From: Drechmeria coniospora
Taxonomy: Eukaryota > Ascomycota > Sordariomycetes > Hypocreales > Ophiocordycipitaceae
DNA: 11,392 nucleotides
Assembly (NCBI RefSeq): GCF_001625195.1
Contig: NW_024467523.1
Location: forward strand, 1-11,392
Direction: 5' to 3'
Shown here: piece by piece, positions 1 through 7,500 of the stretch
How positions within the stretch are numbered: position 1 is the first letter of the stretch
Layout: each line of letters starts with the position of its first letter
Notes under the pieces: model-generated
Told to the model about the DNA's origin: nothing
What the model saw: only the letters and a program-made list of their open reading frames with translations
The model's database searches: none
Translations under genes and position numbers: made by a program

Positions 1-24
1 TACGGAACACTAACTTAAGGTACT

Positions 25-134
25 AGGCATTGGAGTACTTATACTCCAATGCCTGCTTAGTCATAGGATACGAGTCACGTGCGGTAGCACGTGGCTCTAT
101 CCTAGGACATAGCTCTATTAGGCAAAGCCTAATA
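25..134. other. Three consecutive hairpins in the left flank
   Basis: Positions 1-147 have no gene that I can see, but they hold three inverted repeats in a row. The first has perfect 13-bp arms at 25-37 and 42-54 around a 4-base loop. The second pairs 64-82 with 87-104, with one bulged base (71) and one pair (75/94) that forms only as U-G in plus-strand RNA. The third has 8-bp arms at 116-123 and 127-134 around three A residues. The stretch lies just beyond the LINE poly-A tail and, unlike the right-hand flank, keeps many CpA and TpG dinucleotides. It could be a structured RNA or the end of another mobile element. I do not recognise it as tRNA, 5S rRNA or a known ribozyme. Confidence 0.6.
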
Positions 135-147
135 TCATAACACCTGC

Positions 148-359
148 TTTTTTTTTTTCATTCATTACGCGCATGCAGCCCTAGGGGCAGCCTATGGCGC
201 GGCGGCCTATAGGTCCGTAGGGGCCTAGAAGACCTAATAGGCCTACTAGACCCTTAGGGTCCTAACGGCCCGCAGGAGCTAAACTAGCTAACTAAACTAG
301 CAGTAACGACTGGCTATTTATATTAAATCAGTAGAGCTTTCCCTCGCATTTCACGAATC
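148..359 (-). repeat. Outer copy of duplicated LINE 3' unit with A tract
   Basis: This is the second, outer copy of a unit of about 200 bp (159-359) closed on the minus strand by 11 A residues (T run 148-158). It matches the inner copy at 375-570 almost throughout, including the conserved ends and the AT-rich TATA-like block. The differences are small indels and a few substitutions, and this copy is about 5 bp longer. Because each unit carries its own A tract, the duplication could come from a second short 5'-truncated insertion, from template jumping during reverse transcription, or from an element whose 3' UTR is repeated by nature. Confidence 0.85.
313..340 (-). promoter_or_regulatory. 28-bp block with TATA-box-like core, outer 3' unit
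   Basis: On the minus strand this block contains TATAAATAG (314-322), a textbook TATA-box sequence. The identical 28 bases occur at 524-551 and at the LINE 5' end (6815-6842). No transcription start can be seen from the sequence, so the promoter role is inference. Confidence 0.4.
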
Positions 360-570
360 TTTTTTTTTTTTTTTCATTCATTACGCGCATGCAGCCCTAG
401 GGGCTATGGCGCGGCGGCCTGTAGGTCCCGTAGGGCCTAGCAGACCTAATAGGCCTACTAGACCCTTTGGGTCCTAACGGCCCGCAGGAGCTAACTAGCT
501 AACTAAACTAGCAGTAACGACTGGCTATTTATATTAAATCAGTAGAGCTTTCCCTCGCATTTCACGAATC
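360..570 (-). repeat. Inner copy of duplicated LINE 3' unit with A tract
   Basis: This copy covers 375-570 and is followed on the minus strand by 15 A residues (T run 360-374). It begins 25 bases after the extended ORF2 frame ends at 596, so it forms nearly all of the proper 3' UTR. It carries the same 28-bp TATA-like block as the outer copy and the LINE 5' end, and a GC-rich stretch next to the A tract. Confidence 0.85.
524..551 (-). promoter_or_regulatory. 28-bp block with TATA-box-like core, inner 3' unit
   Basis: Identical to 313-340 and 6815-6842, with TATAAATAG at 525-533 on the minus strand. It lies within the 3' UTR, about 45-70 bases beyond the end of the extended ORF2 frame. A transcript starting just downstream would run out through the A tract toward the left flank. 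Confidence 0.4.
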
Positions 571-595
571 TTAGTCCCTAGGCCTAGGCCTAGTA

Positions 596-784
596 CTATT
601 CCTCTAGGTACCACTTTGCCGTACCGATATTAGTAGTAGTTAGGAACTCAAATAGAGCCTCCCTTCCTTGCCTAGTACTAAATAAAATCGGTAGGGTAAG
701 CGGCTTACCCTGTAGGGCTTCCTTTAGGTCTTTCCGTTCCTTCCTATAACGTACGCATTGTAGTAATAGCCACGTTACAGTCTG
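596..784 (-). pseudogene. ORF2 C-terminal tail, frame-shifted (zinc-finger region)
   Basis: This is the missing end of ORF2 in another frame. The ORF2 frame reads the first zinc-finger cysteines (CKCG) at about 790-805, then leaves the expected path and stops at 744. The alternative frame continues as TVTWLLLQC, the pattern expected after CxCG in LINE C-terminal zinc fingers, and stays open to a stop at 596-598. The switch lies at a run of six A residues (T run 785-790); one A fewer would join the frames. The usual zinc-binding His of this motif reads Trp, so the finger may be incomplete in any case. On its own this stretch is not a gene. It could reflect a homopolymer sequencing error, a real inactivating slip, or slippage during expression. 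Confidence 0.75.
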
Positions 785-3700
785 TTTTTTGCCCGCACTT
801 ACAGGCGTCCGAGTCGATTTTTCCAATCTTTTTTTGGTAGGGCTTAAGGTATCCGATCCCTGTTTTTAGTTGTATATAGGCCGATTGGATAGGCCTAGGC
901 AGATCGGGTAGGCTAGGCTTATACGCAAACCTAGGTTTCCCAGTCCTTCGATAGTGGGCCCCTAGGCCCCTAGCCTTAGGGCCTCGGGCCTCCTCCCTAG
1001 CCCATAGCTCCTTCCACCCCCCTAGGGCTACTTCCTTTACCCTCCTCCGTAGATAGCTTAGGGAGGTATAGGGGGTACCTATACTAGGCCTAGTTAGGCC
1101 TCCTTTTGCTACCTGGTCTGCAATTTCATTCCCTATAATTCCAACGTGGCTAGGGCACCACGTTAGGGTTATAGCTACTTTCCGGTCCGCTAGGCTATTT
1201 ACTAGCTGCCTTGCCTTATAGGCTAGGTCGCTATAGCCTACGGTTACCTTCTGAATAGCTGCTTGGCTATCTATAAAAAGATAGGCTTCTTGCGGTAGGG
1301 GGTTTCGTTGGGATAAGGCCTTTAGGGCCCTCGTTATACCAATTAGCTCGGCATCAACTACTTCAATCCTAGGGCCTAGGTTATAGGCCTTTGCCCCTAG
1401 GGCCCGGCCTGTAGGGTCCGTTTCGTAATAGGCGCACGAGTTCGTTGTTTGACCCCTAATAGTCCCTTGTGACCCGTCTGTATAATAAATAATACAGTTA
1501 TTAAATTCTAGGTCCCTTAGTAGGGTTTCGTGTTCTAATTTAGCGGTCTCCTTAGGGCTTTGCGAAATACTTATAGAGGCCCTAGTGGTCTCCTTAGGGC
1601 TTTGCGAAATACTTATAGAGGCCCTAGGCCCTGGGGCCCAGGGGGCTTGCCAGGCCGCTCTTTGTCTCTCTAGGCCCCAGTTAGGACCTATTATTTCCTT
1701 GATTTTCGATAGTAGCCGGAATAGCTGTGTTATAGGCCTAATATAGGCAAAAGTACCTAAATCAGACCCTGATTCGGCTAGTTCGTCCCGTATGGCTATG
1801 TTGTAGGCCCTACGGATCGGGTGGTTGTACTGAAACATTAGGGTCCTTAGGGCGTAGCCTAGGCAGGCCTTCTGGAACCGTATCTCCGGCGGGGGGATCG
1901 CGGCCTCGATTTCTAGGGCTTTTGTAGGGGACCCCCTAAAGGCCCCTAGGACCTTCGGTAGGGCCTCGTTTTGTAGGCGTTGATAGTACTGTATTAGGCC
2001 TTTTTGGCCCTGGCCCTGGCCCTGGCCCTGGCCTTTGTACCAAACAGGGACCCCGTAGTCCGCTATAGTAGTAATACAAGCAATATATAGTTGCCGTAGT
2101 GCCCTATAGGGTAGGCCCTTTTGGGTACTTGCTAGCCTAGATAGGCCTAGGAAGGCGGCCCTAGCTAGGGCTATTCGATTTTCGATATGTAATTTAAACG
2201 ATAGCTTTGAATCGAACCAAATACCTAGCCACCTAATAACGGGCTTTGGTGTAATTGCTGTATTAGCTATTGTTACGCCTTCCGTTATAGGGGCTCTTTG
2301 TGTAGTAAAGTGGATTAGTTCCGTTTTCCCGTGGTCAAATTGGACCCCTTGGTCCGTTGCTTGGGCTGTAAGCCTAGTTACAATACCTTCTAGCGCCCGG
2401 CAGTTCTTATAGGCAGATCTAGACGATACCGTTAGGCTAAAGTCATCAATATAGGATAACTGGAAGGCCTTATCCGCTATAATATCCCTAATATAAATTA
2501 GGAATAAGATAGGGCTTATAGGCGATCCTTGCGGTATTCCTATAGCTATTTCGACTAGTTGGTGGATTTGGCCGTCGAAGGCTAGTTGGATCGATCGGCC
2601 TGATAGGAACGATGTAACCCAGCTAATTAGGGCCTTTGGGAGGTCTAGCCTTCGTAAAACCCCTATAAGCTTAGTCTTTGATACGTGATCGAAGGCGCCT
2701 TTAATATCAAGGAATAATGTAGTAGTAATAGTACTACTAGCCTTTTTCCTTAATAGGCGCTGTAATTCGATATAGTGGGTCAGTAACAGGGCTGTATCTA
2801 TTGCAGACCTTTGTTTCCGCCCGCCTAGTTGTGTAGGGCCTAATAGGTCTGTAGTATTGGCTAGGTAGCTTAATCGCGTAGCGAATAGTTTTTCTAGGAC
2901 TTTGCCTAGGCAATTTAGTAAGGCTATTACCCTGTAAGACTTAGGCTTCCTATAGTCTCGGTTGCCTTGCTTAGGGAGGATAATGCCTATACTTTGTCGC
3001 CATAGCTTAGGGTGGTAGCCTTCTGTAAATAAAGCGGTATAGGCCTTGTAGAGGAATTTAGGAATAACCTTATAAGTCTGCTGGATAAGGGGGAAACCGA
3101 TAGTATCGGGCCCTGGGGCTTTTTTATTCGAAGACGAATTAATAGCCTCTTTAACCTCTTTCCAAGCTAGGTTAGGCCACTCCCACCTTTCTCTACTAGC
3201 CTGTTTTATAGTAGGCCTCCTACTAGGCCCACTAGGCCCGTTAGGCCCGTTAGGCCCGCTAGGTCCGCTAGGCCCGCTAGGCCCGCTAGGCCCACTAGGC
3301 CCACTAGGTCCGTTAGGTCCGTTAGGCCCGTTAGGCCCTGTTGGAAATAGGGTTGTAAGAAAGGCATCGCATTTTTCCTGGAAGGTATTTGCTATTATAT
3401 CTCTTCCTTCCTTAGTATACAATATACCCGGAAGGTTAGTATTCTGGCTAGCTTTTGTATAGTTATAGGCTTGGAAAACCTCCCTGTTAACTGCATTAGC
3501 CAGAAAGGTCTCCCAGTAGCCTACTTTAGCCTTCCGAATAGCATAAAAATAGGCATTACGGGCCGTTTTCCAGTCTTCTTTGCATTTCCGGTTTTTCCGA
3601 AATAGTCTTTGTGTACGGCTAAGGGTCTTCCGTAAGTCTAGTAGCTCGGGGGTCCACCAAGGCTTAGACCGTTCACTAGGCCGTAGCCTAGGGATTGCCT

Positions 3701-4895
3701 CGATAGCTACTACCTGTATAGCCTCTGTAATTAGTATAGCTATTCCATCTAGATCCCTTACTGAAATTAGGGTATCTAGTTGCTGATTTAGGGATGCCTG
3801 CTTTTCCTGTAATAAACAGTTATACTTATTCCAGTTGGCCTTCTTGTAATTGAATAGGGGGGGCCTAGACTGGAATAGTAGGCTTGCTGTAGGTAGGATA
3901 GGCGCCCTAGCTTCAAAGGCGATTACCTGGTGATCGGACCCGGATGCCTCTAAGTACCTCCAGTTAGACCAGTTTAGTAGGTTAAAAGGAGTACTAAAGG
4001 CTAGGTCAATAATAGACCTGGACTTTAAGCCGGGCCTAAAATAGGTACCCCCTTTAACCTCTTCTGGGTCCTGGATTAGGCTAGCCTTCTGGCTTGTTAG
4101 CCAGTTTACTAGCCTTTGTGCCTTAGTAGCCCTAATAGGGTCTACCGTTGGATTCCATAATGGGTGGTGTAGGTTGAAGTCCCCTATAATAAGTGTAGGC
4201 TTATTGCACCTATAGGGTAGGAGGAGCCTCTCAACTGTATAGGGGTTCTGGCTTGGTTGCCCGCTAGGCCTAGGCCCGTTAGGCCCGCTAGGCCCGTTAG
4301 GCCCGCTAGGCCCGTTAGGCCCGCTAGGCCCGCTAGGCCCGTTAGGCCCGCTAGGCCCGTTAGGCCCGCTCGGCCCGTTAGGCCCGCTAGGCCTGTTAGG
4401 CGCTCTAGGCCCGTTAGGCCCGCTAGGCCCGTTAGGCCCGCTAGGCCTGTTAGGCGCGCTAGGCCTGCCAAGCCCGCTAGGCCTACTAGGTCCGCTAGGG
4501 CCCTCGTAGGCCTGTTCCTTTTCGTTGTAGAGGTTAATTAGGATAAATGGTTCAGTACCTAATATCTCTATAGCTTGGATATCTGGATCGGAAAATAGGT
4601 CGTATCGGGGATTATAAGCTAGCCTACTAGCCTTCCTAATATACGTTAAGACCCTAGGTCTAACTGTAATACTTAAAGGGCTAGTTGACTGTTGTGGTGT
4701 AATAATATAGTAAGACGGGTGTTGGAGCCCTATAAATGCTCCTTGAATTTTAGGGCAGTAGGGCTCTTGTAGAAGGATAATATCGGTACGTTGCTCGTAG
4801 GCCTGTTGGAGTACCGATTGGTGTGCTAAATTATGCCTCCGTGCGTTATGCTGGATAAGCCTAAGATAGCACTTTTCTGGGCTATTTCGACTTAT
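744..4895 (-). CDS. LINE ORF2: APE endonuclease, reverse transcriptase, RNase H
   Basis: This enzyme nicks target DNA and primes reverse transcription of the element's RNA. The frame is open from 4898 to 744, 1383 residues counted from an AUA at 4893-4895. Endonuclease (residues ~10-325): QHN near the start, QEPY with E44, GDFNLHH with D239 and N241, D297 in IIDLAF, and SDH 320-322. A Gly-Pro-X array interrupts the endonuclease, and a second one precedes the RT. RT (~590-910): LPKQGN, first Asp at ~730 in [18 protein letters not shown], and YIDD at 815-818. RNase H (~1135-1270): YTDGS with D1140, a VDAELIGI Glu, a FIDS Asp, and D1260. All catalytic residues are present. No ATG occurs before the RT region. 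The AUA lies 11 bases after the ORF1 stop and may be a former ATG changed by one TpG-to-TpA step, or a non-AUG start. The C-terminal zinc finger is lost to a frameshift. Confidence 0.92.
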   Translation of the reverse strand: MSRNSPEKCYLRLIQHNARRHNLAHQSVLQQAYEQRTDIILLQEPYCPKIQGAFIGLQHPSYYIITPQQSTSPLSITVRPRVLTYIRKASRLAYNPRYDLFSDPDIQAIEILGTEPFILINLYNEKEQAYEGPSGPSRPSGLGRPSAPNRPSGPNGPSGPNGPRAPNRPSGPNGPSGPNGPSGPNGPSGPSGPNGPSGPNGPSGPNGPRPSGQPSQNPYTVERLLLPYRCNKPTLIIGDFNLHHPLWNPTVDPIRATKAQRLVNWLTSQKASLIQDPEEVKGGTYFRPGLKSRSIIDLAFSTPFNLLNWSNWRYLEASGSDHQVIAFEARAPILPTASLLFQSRPPLFNYKKANWNKYNCLLQEKQASLNQQLDTLISVRDLDGIAILITEAIQVVAIEAIPRLRPSERSKPWWTPELLDLRKTLSRTQRLFRKNRKCKEDWKTARNAYFYAIRKAKVGYWETFLANAVNREVFQAYNYTKASQNTNLPGILYTKEGRDIIANTFQEKCDAFLTTLFPTGPNGPNGPNGPSGPSGPSGPSGPSGPSGPNGPNGPSGPSRRPTIKQASRERWEWPNLAWKEVKEAINSSSNKKAPGPDTIGFPLIQQTYKVIPKFLYKAYTALFTEGYHPKLWRQSIGIILPKQGNRDYRKPKSYRVIALLNCLGKVLEKLFATRLSYLANTTDLLGPTQLGGRKQRSAIDTALLLTHYIELQRLLRKKASSTITTTLFLDIKGAFDHVSKTKLIGVLRRLDLPKALISWVTSFLSGRSIQLAFDGQIHQLVEIAIGIPQGSPISPILFLIYIRDIIADKAFQLSYIDDFSLTVSSRSAYKNCRALEGIVTRLTAQATDQGVQFDHGKTELIHFTTQRAPITEGVTIANTAITPKPVIRWLGIWFDSKLSFKLHIENRIALARAAFLGLSRLASTQKGLPYRALRQLYIACITTIADYGVPVWYKGQGQGQGQGQKGLIQYYQRLQNEALPKVLGAFRGSPTKALEIEAAIPPPEIRFQKACLGYALRTLMFQYNHPIRRAYNIAIRDELAESGSDLGTFAYIRPITQLFRLLSKIKEIIGPNWGLERQRAAWQAPWAPGPRASISISQSPKETTRASISISQSPKETAKLEHETLLRDLEFNNCIIYYTDGSQGTIRGQTTNSCAYYETDPTGRALGAKAYNLGPRIEVVDAELIGITRALKALSQRNPLPQEAYLFIDSQAAIQKVTVGYSDLAYKARQLVNSLADRKVAITLTWCPSHVGIIGNEIADQVAKGGLTRPSIGTPYTSLSYLRRRVKEVALGGWKELWAREEARGPKARGLGAHYRRTGKPRFAYKPSLPDLPRPIQSAYIQLKTGIGYLKPYQKKIGKIDSDACKCGQKTDCNVAITTMRTL
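1545..1627 (-). repeat. 42-bp in-frame tandem duplication in ORF2
   Basis: Two adjacent, almost identical 42-bp copies begin at 1545 and 1587. They encode a doubled 14-residue segment ([12 protein letters not shown] and flanking residues) in the linker between the reverse transcriptase and RNase H. The length is a multiple of three, so the frame is kept. Near-identity suggests a recent slip or unequal exchange. Confidence 0.85.
2006..2033 (-). repeat. 6-bp tandem repeat coding for Gly-Gln dipeptides
   Basis: A GGCCCT-type hexamer is repeated between four and five times and reads as [10 protein letters not shown] in ORF2. It lies after the reverse transcriptase core, in the thumb or connecting region. 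It keeps the frame and is probably a slippage-expanded microsatellite. Confidence 0.8.
3222..3338 (-). repeat. 9-bp coding minisatellite (Gly-Pro-Ser/Asn), array 1
   Basis: Thirteen tandem 9-bp units of the form GGNCCTARC or close variants encode GPS or GPN in ORF2, between the endonuclease and reverse transcriptase domains (residues ~520-558). The unit and reading phase match the arrays at 4260-4500 and 5661-5820. The Gly-Pro-X pattern resembles collagen. It is probably a flexible, extended linker. Confidence 0.9.
4260..4500 (-). repeat. 9-bp coding minisatellite inside the endonuclease, array 2
   Basis: About 80 codons of GPS/GPN units, with a few RPS and APN variants, sit inside the endonuclease domain. 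They lie between the strand ending in [10 protein letters not shown] and the catalytic segment containing IIGDFN. In APE-type endonucleases this point is a loop, so the array probably forms a long extruded loop without disturbing the active site. The array length is a multiple of nine and the frame is kept. Confidence 0.9.
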
Positions 4896-4906
4896 AGTCT
4901 AATAGC

Positions 4907-6667
4907 CTAATAGATTTCGCACTCGGTACTATTAGCCTTGTGCTTACCGTTACAGTTAGCACATACTAGTTCGAGGTGGTTGCAGGGCTCTGTAGCGTTG
5001 CAGCTAGTGCACTGGTGGGTCTTTGTATAGTGCCCTTTGGCGCATAGTGCGCAGCGGATTTTCTTATTGCAAAGGCTTGGGTCGTGCCCGTAGCCCTGAC
5101 ACCTAAAGCATTGGGTCTTTGGCGTATAGGCCTTATAGGCTACAACCTTGGCCCGAATTCCAGCTATAAATAGCCCATTTTTAAGGCTATAGCTAGCCTC
5201 TTGTTCTGTAGGGACGGCAAAAACAATAGACCCAGCGGCCTTACCTAGGCTAGGCTTTTTAAGCCAGCGGGGCTGGCCCCTAACCGTAACTGGGTTAAAG
5301 GTCTCGATTTCCGACTTAGTAATTTCAAGGATATCGGTCTCCGTAAGAATAGGTACCCCGTGTGCTACTAGCTTTATCCAGCTAATAGGGGTCTCTATTG
5401 CCTCAACCGGATAAGTATTAAATAGCCCTATCCAGGCCTGTTTTTTTTCTAGCAGTTGGGCTGCTGTATAGGGCTCTTTTGTTGTAATAACTAGGTTGCC
5501 CCTAGCCGATAGCTCGATGCTAGCTACGGCTATAGCCCCTAAGGTCTTATTTAGTGCATTCCGTAGCGTTAGTGCGGGTACTTGGGGTCTGTTTTCTGTA
5601 GGTCCCTGAGGCTCCTTCCGGAGTTTTAGGATTACTTGTAAGCCTTCCTTTGTAGGGCGTTTGGGCCCGTTGGTTCTGCTAGGCCTGTTAGGCCCCCCAG
5701 GCCCGTTGGGCCCTCTAGGCCCGTTAGGCCCGTTAGGCCCGTTAGGCCCGCTAGGCCCGCTAGGCCCGTTAGGCCTGCTAGGCCCGTTAGGCCCGCTAGG
5801 CCCGCTAGGCCCGTTAAGGCCCTTGGGTCCTCGGCCCCTTGGTGGAACGACCGCCCAGGCGCTATTCTGGAGACCTTTAGGTATAGGTGTTTGGGCTGCC
5901 TCGCTATAGCTCTTCGGGCCCCTTGGAAACGCATTTTGTAGTGTATTTATAAGGGGTTCGAAGAGGCTATATGGCATCTTCGATACTGTACTTTGTATAA
6001 GTATAGTAGCCTGTTGGATTTGTAGGGCTAGGTCTTGGCCCTCGTTTTGGTCGGTTGTTATAGGCCTAGATATCCCCTTTTTAGCTAATTTAGGTAGCCT
6101 TTCAGGAGACTCTAGGTCTGCGTGGGTTCGTTTTCGTTGTTGTAGTATAAGGGGGGTTTCGGGGGTTTCTGGTTGGATAGGGGCTTCCGTATCCTCTAGG
6201 TCTTCCATATCGGTATCTGTAGGTTGACCTAGGGATATAAGTTCGATTTCGTCTTCGTTTGTTGTATTTTCTTCGTTTTCTGGAGTTATATTAATATTTG
6301 TAGTATTTTCCTGACTTTCCTGATTTTCCTGATTTTTTTCCTGAATTTCCCTGTATAGGGTAGGCTGAGCCTGATTTTCCTGATTTTTTTCCTGATTTTT
6401 CTGGTATAGGGTAGGCTGGGCTAGGACCGGGCCTGTAGCCGGGCCTATAGTCGGGTGGGTTGGGTAGGTTGGGTGGGTCTCGATGGGTGCAATCGGGTGG
6501 GCCTCGTTGGGTGCAATTGGGTGGGTCTCGTTGGGTGCAATTGGGCAGGTCCCGTCGGGCGGGGTCGGATGGGTCTTATTGGGTAGGATCGGGTGGGTCT
6601 CGTTGGGTGGGGTCGGCACGCGCGGGGTTGCGTTTCTGGCGGCTCTCTTCCTCCCAGTTGAAGGCAT
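4907..6667 (-). CDS. LINE ORF1: RNA-binding protein with three CCHC-type zinc knuckles
   Basis: This is a gag-like nucleic-acid-binding protein that would coat the element's RNA and form particles with ORF2. The chosen ATG at 6665-6667 gives 586 residues; the frame stays open upstream to about 6736, but only with a TTG start. Order: a basic start ([11 protein letters not shown]); a Pro/Thr/His repeat region (~20-78); Gln/Asn/Glu-rich repeats (~80-120); an acidic segment; a Gly-Pro-X array (~283-336); an RRM-like region (~405-515; [11 protein letters not shown] to AKVVAY). It ends with zinc knuckles at 520-533 (CX2CX4HX4C), 539-553 and 569-583 (CX2CX3HX6C). This layout is typical of Tad1- and I-type LINE ORF1. 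It ends 11 bases before the presumed ORF2 start, which suggests coupled reinitiation. A 156-bp piece of this gene recurs at 8702-8857. Confidence 0.9.
   Translation of the reverse strand: MPSTGRKRAARNATPRVPTPPNETHPILPNKTHPTPPDGTCPIAPNETHPIAPNEAHPIAPIETHPTYPTHPTIGPATGPVLAQPTLYQKNQEKNQENQAQPTLYREIQEKNQENQESQENTTNINITPENEENTTNEDEIELISLGQPTDTDMEDLEDTEAPIQPETPETPLILQQRKRTHADLESPERLPKLAKKGISRPITTDQNEGQDLALQIQQATILIQSTVSKMPYSLFEPLINTLQNAFPRGPKSYSEAAQTPIPKGLQNSAWAVVPPRGRGPKGLNGPSGPSGPNGPSRPNGPSGPSGPNGPNGPNGPRGPNGPGGPNRPSRTNGPKRPTKEGLQVILKLRKEPQGPTENRPQVPALTLRNALNKTLGAIAVASIELSARGNLVITTKEPYTAAQLLEKKQAWIGLFNTYPVEAIETPISWIKLVAHGVPILTETDILEITKSEIETFNPVTVRGQPRWLKKPSLGKAAGSIVFAVPTEQEASYSLKNGLFIAGIRAKVVAYKAYTPKTQCFRCQGYGHDPSLCNKKIRCALCAKGHYTKTHQCTSCNATEPCNHLELVCANCNGKHKANSTECEIY
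5661..5820 (-). repeat. 9-bp coding minisatellite in ORF1, array 3
   Basis: About 17 units read mainly as GPS, GPN and GPG, with RPN and RPS variants, in the middle of ORF1. It uses the same 9-bp unit and reading phase as the two ORF2 arrays. The displaced ORF1 fragment at 8702-8857 breaks off inside the start of this array. Confidence 0.9.
6430..6610 (-). repeat. Degenerate repeats coding for the Pro/Thr/His-rich ORF1 N-terminus
   Basis: GT-rich units of about 21-24 bp (plus strand, around GGGTGGGTCTCGTTGGG) encode repeated segments such as APNETHPI and variants. The region is low-complexity and probably disordered. It also produces open shadow frames on the other strand. Confidence 0.75.
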
Positions 6668-6842
6668 CTTTGACCCCCGACTGCACGCGCGCAATCGGCT
6701 GCGCGCGGCTGTAACTCGAGGATCGTAATGTCCCAATTGAGGGGAATTGAAAGAACTGCAATTTGGCTATTTTATTGTGGTTTCAATCGATCGGGTGGGC
6801 GCGTGGTGTTGATCGCTATTTATATTAAATCAGTAGAGCTTT
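6668..6842 (-). other. LINE 5' leader
   Basis: These 175 bases separate the ORF1 ATG from the element's 5' border. They keep CpA, TpG and CpG dinucleotides, unlike the sequence right of 6843. The part next to ORF1 is GC-rich with CGCGCG-like runs. The outer end is the 28-bp TATA-like block, preceded on the minus strand by an A-rich run (6840-6854) broken by one C. Confidence 0.6.
6815..6842 (-). promoter_or_regulatory. 28-bp block with TATA-box-like core at the LINE 5' end
   Basis: Identical to the blocks in the two 3' units. TATAAATAG lies at 6816-6824 on the minus strand, about 150 bases upstream of the ORF1 ATG, a sensible place for a promoter. A start about 30 bases downstream would fall near 6790. 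A TATA box lying outside the transcript would normally be lost at each retrotransposition, which makes the extra copies in the 3' region notable. Confidence 0.45.
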
Positions 6843-6865
6843 TTTTTGTTTTAGTAGTAGTAACG

Positions 6866-7244
6866 GATAAGGTTCTAAACCTAAGTATTAAAAGACTTAA
6901 TATAAAGCTATTATTTAGTAAGTAATATAATAATATCTTAGTATTATATTTATTTAAGGCTAAGGATAAGATTATAGTATTAGTATAGGATAATATAAAG
7001 GAAGATATCTTAGGAGTAGCCCTTTATATTAATCTTAGTATAAGCTATTTCGGATATTTAGGTAATAGGATAGTTTTAAAAGCCTTATAGGTCTTAAGGG
7101 GAAATAGGAATATATATTAATTAGGCTTTCTCTATAAAAGTACTACTAATAGATATATAGATAGTTAAGCCTATATCTATAAGGGTCTTTTTAGTATAAT
7201 AAATTAAATTAACTATTATAGGAATTAAAAAAGGGGGGGAAATT
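6866..7244 (+). pseudogene. RIP-degraded coding remnant, unknown retroelement protein
   Basis: One plus-strand frame runs for about 125 codons with only seven stops, all TAA or TAG, starting DKVLNLSIKRLN and ending just after a poly-purine run (7227-7239). Several stretches of 10-30 codons are uninterrupted, with mixed hydrophobic and charged residues, which suggests former coding sequence. I do not recognise the family. It could be the C-terminal part of a pol or gag protein. Confidence 0.35.
7227..7239 (+). other. A6G7 purine run, possible polypurine tract
   Basis: Six A and seven G residues on the plus strand resemble the polypurine tract that primes plus-strand DNA synthesis just inside a 3' LTR. 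The next bases do not start with a clear TG or TA LTR end, so the assignment is weak. Positions 7245-7500 show no recognisable gene or domain, only RIP-altered AT-rich sequence with a TATA-rich patch near 7430. Confidence 0.25.
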
Positions 7245-7500
7245 AGGCTTATTTTATTTAGTAGGCTTAGAGAATAACTTTCCTTAGAGCCTATTTATTT
7301 CCTTAATTTAAGATAGTATCCTTCTTACTATATCCTTTAATACTACCCGTAGGGATATCCTATAGCGCCTAAATCTTAAAGGTTATATTCTATCTTTACG
7401 GTAGGATAAGTAGTAAGAGTAGGTAGATTTATATATAGTAGCCTTTTTTTACGTAATAAAAGTAAATCCCCTTCTGCCTTTAGTAGCTAAGTTCTATAGC

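Larger units (their letters stand above)
148..6842 (-). mobile_element. Near-complete Tad1-like non-LTR retrotransposon (LINE)
   Basis: This is a two-ORF LINE read right to left: a 5' leader, ORF1 with CCHC zinc knuckles, ORF2 with APE endonuclease, reverse transcriptase and RNase H, then a 3' region ending in A tracts (T runs on the plus strand at 148-158 and 360-374). This domain order is typical of the fungal Tad1 and related I-type LINEs; the clade assignment is inference. The right border is placed where CpA and TpG abruptly disappear, and the left border at the outer A tract. No target-site duplication is visible: the bases after the outer A tract are not found beside 6842, although RIP of that flank could hide one. 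Both long ORFs are open apart from one single-base slip in ORF2 and a likely lost ORF2 start codon. Confidence 0.88.

Noticed and set aside
1..160. Telomeric repeats or a target-site duplication next to the LINE
   Set aside because: There is no TTAGGG array, and the bases after the outer A tract do not recur beside 6842.
3580..3786. Small plus-strand open frame with an ATG
   Set aside because: It lies antisense to the ORF2 segment between endonuclease and RT and shows no domain. It is a shadow.
4260..4500. CRISPR-like array
   Set aside because: Units are contiguous 9-mers with no spacers and lie within a coding frame.
4184..4541. Open frames on both strands over the repeat array (Gly-Leu-rich and Pro-Arg-rich peptides)
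   Set aside because: They are shadows of the 9-bp minisatellite, which leaves several frames open. The endonuclease frame explains the region.
4896..4909. Programmed -1 frameshift joining ORF1 to ORF2
   Set aside because: The ORF2 frame itself has a TAG at 4899-4901, downstream of the ORF1 stop, so a simple frameshift before the stop would still terminate.
5632..5934. Leu-Gly-Pro-rich and Gly-Leu-rich frames over the ORF1 array
   Set aside because: Low-complexity shadows of the Gly-Pro-X array in ORF1.
6460..6761. Several short open frames over the ORF1 N-terminus
   Set aside because: They arise from GT-rich repeats. Only the ORF1 frame continues into recognisable domains.
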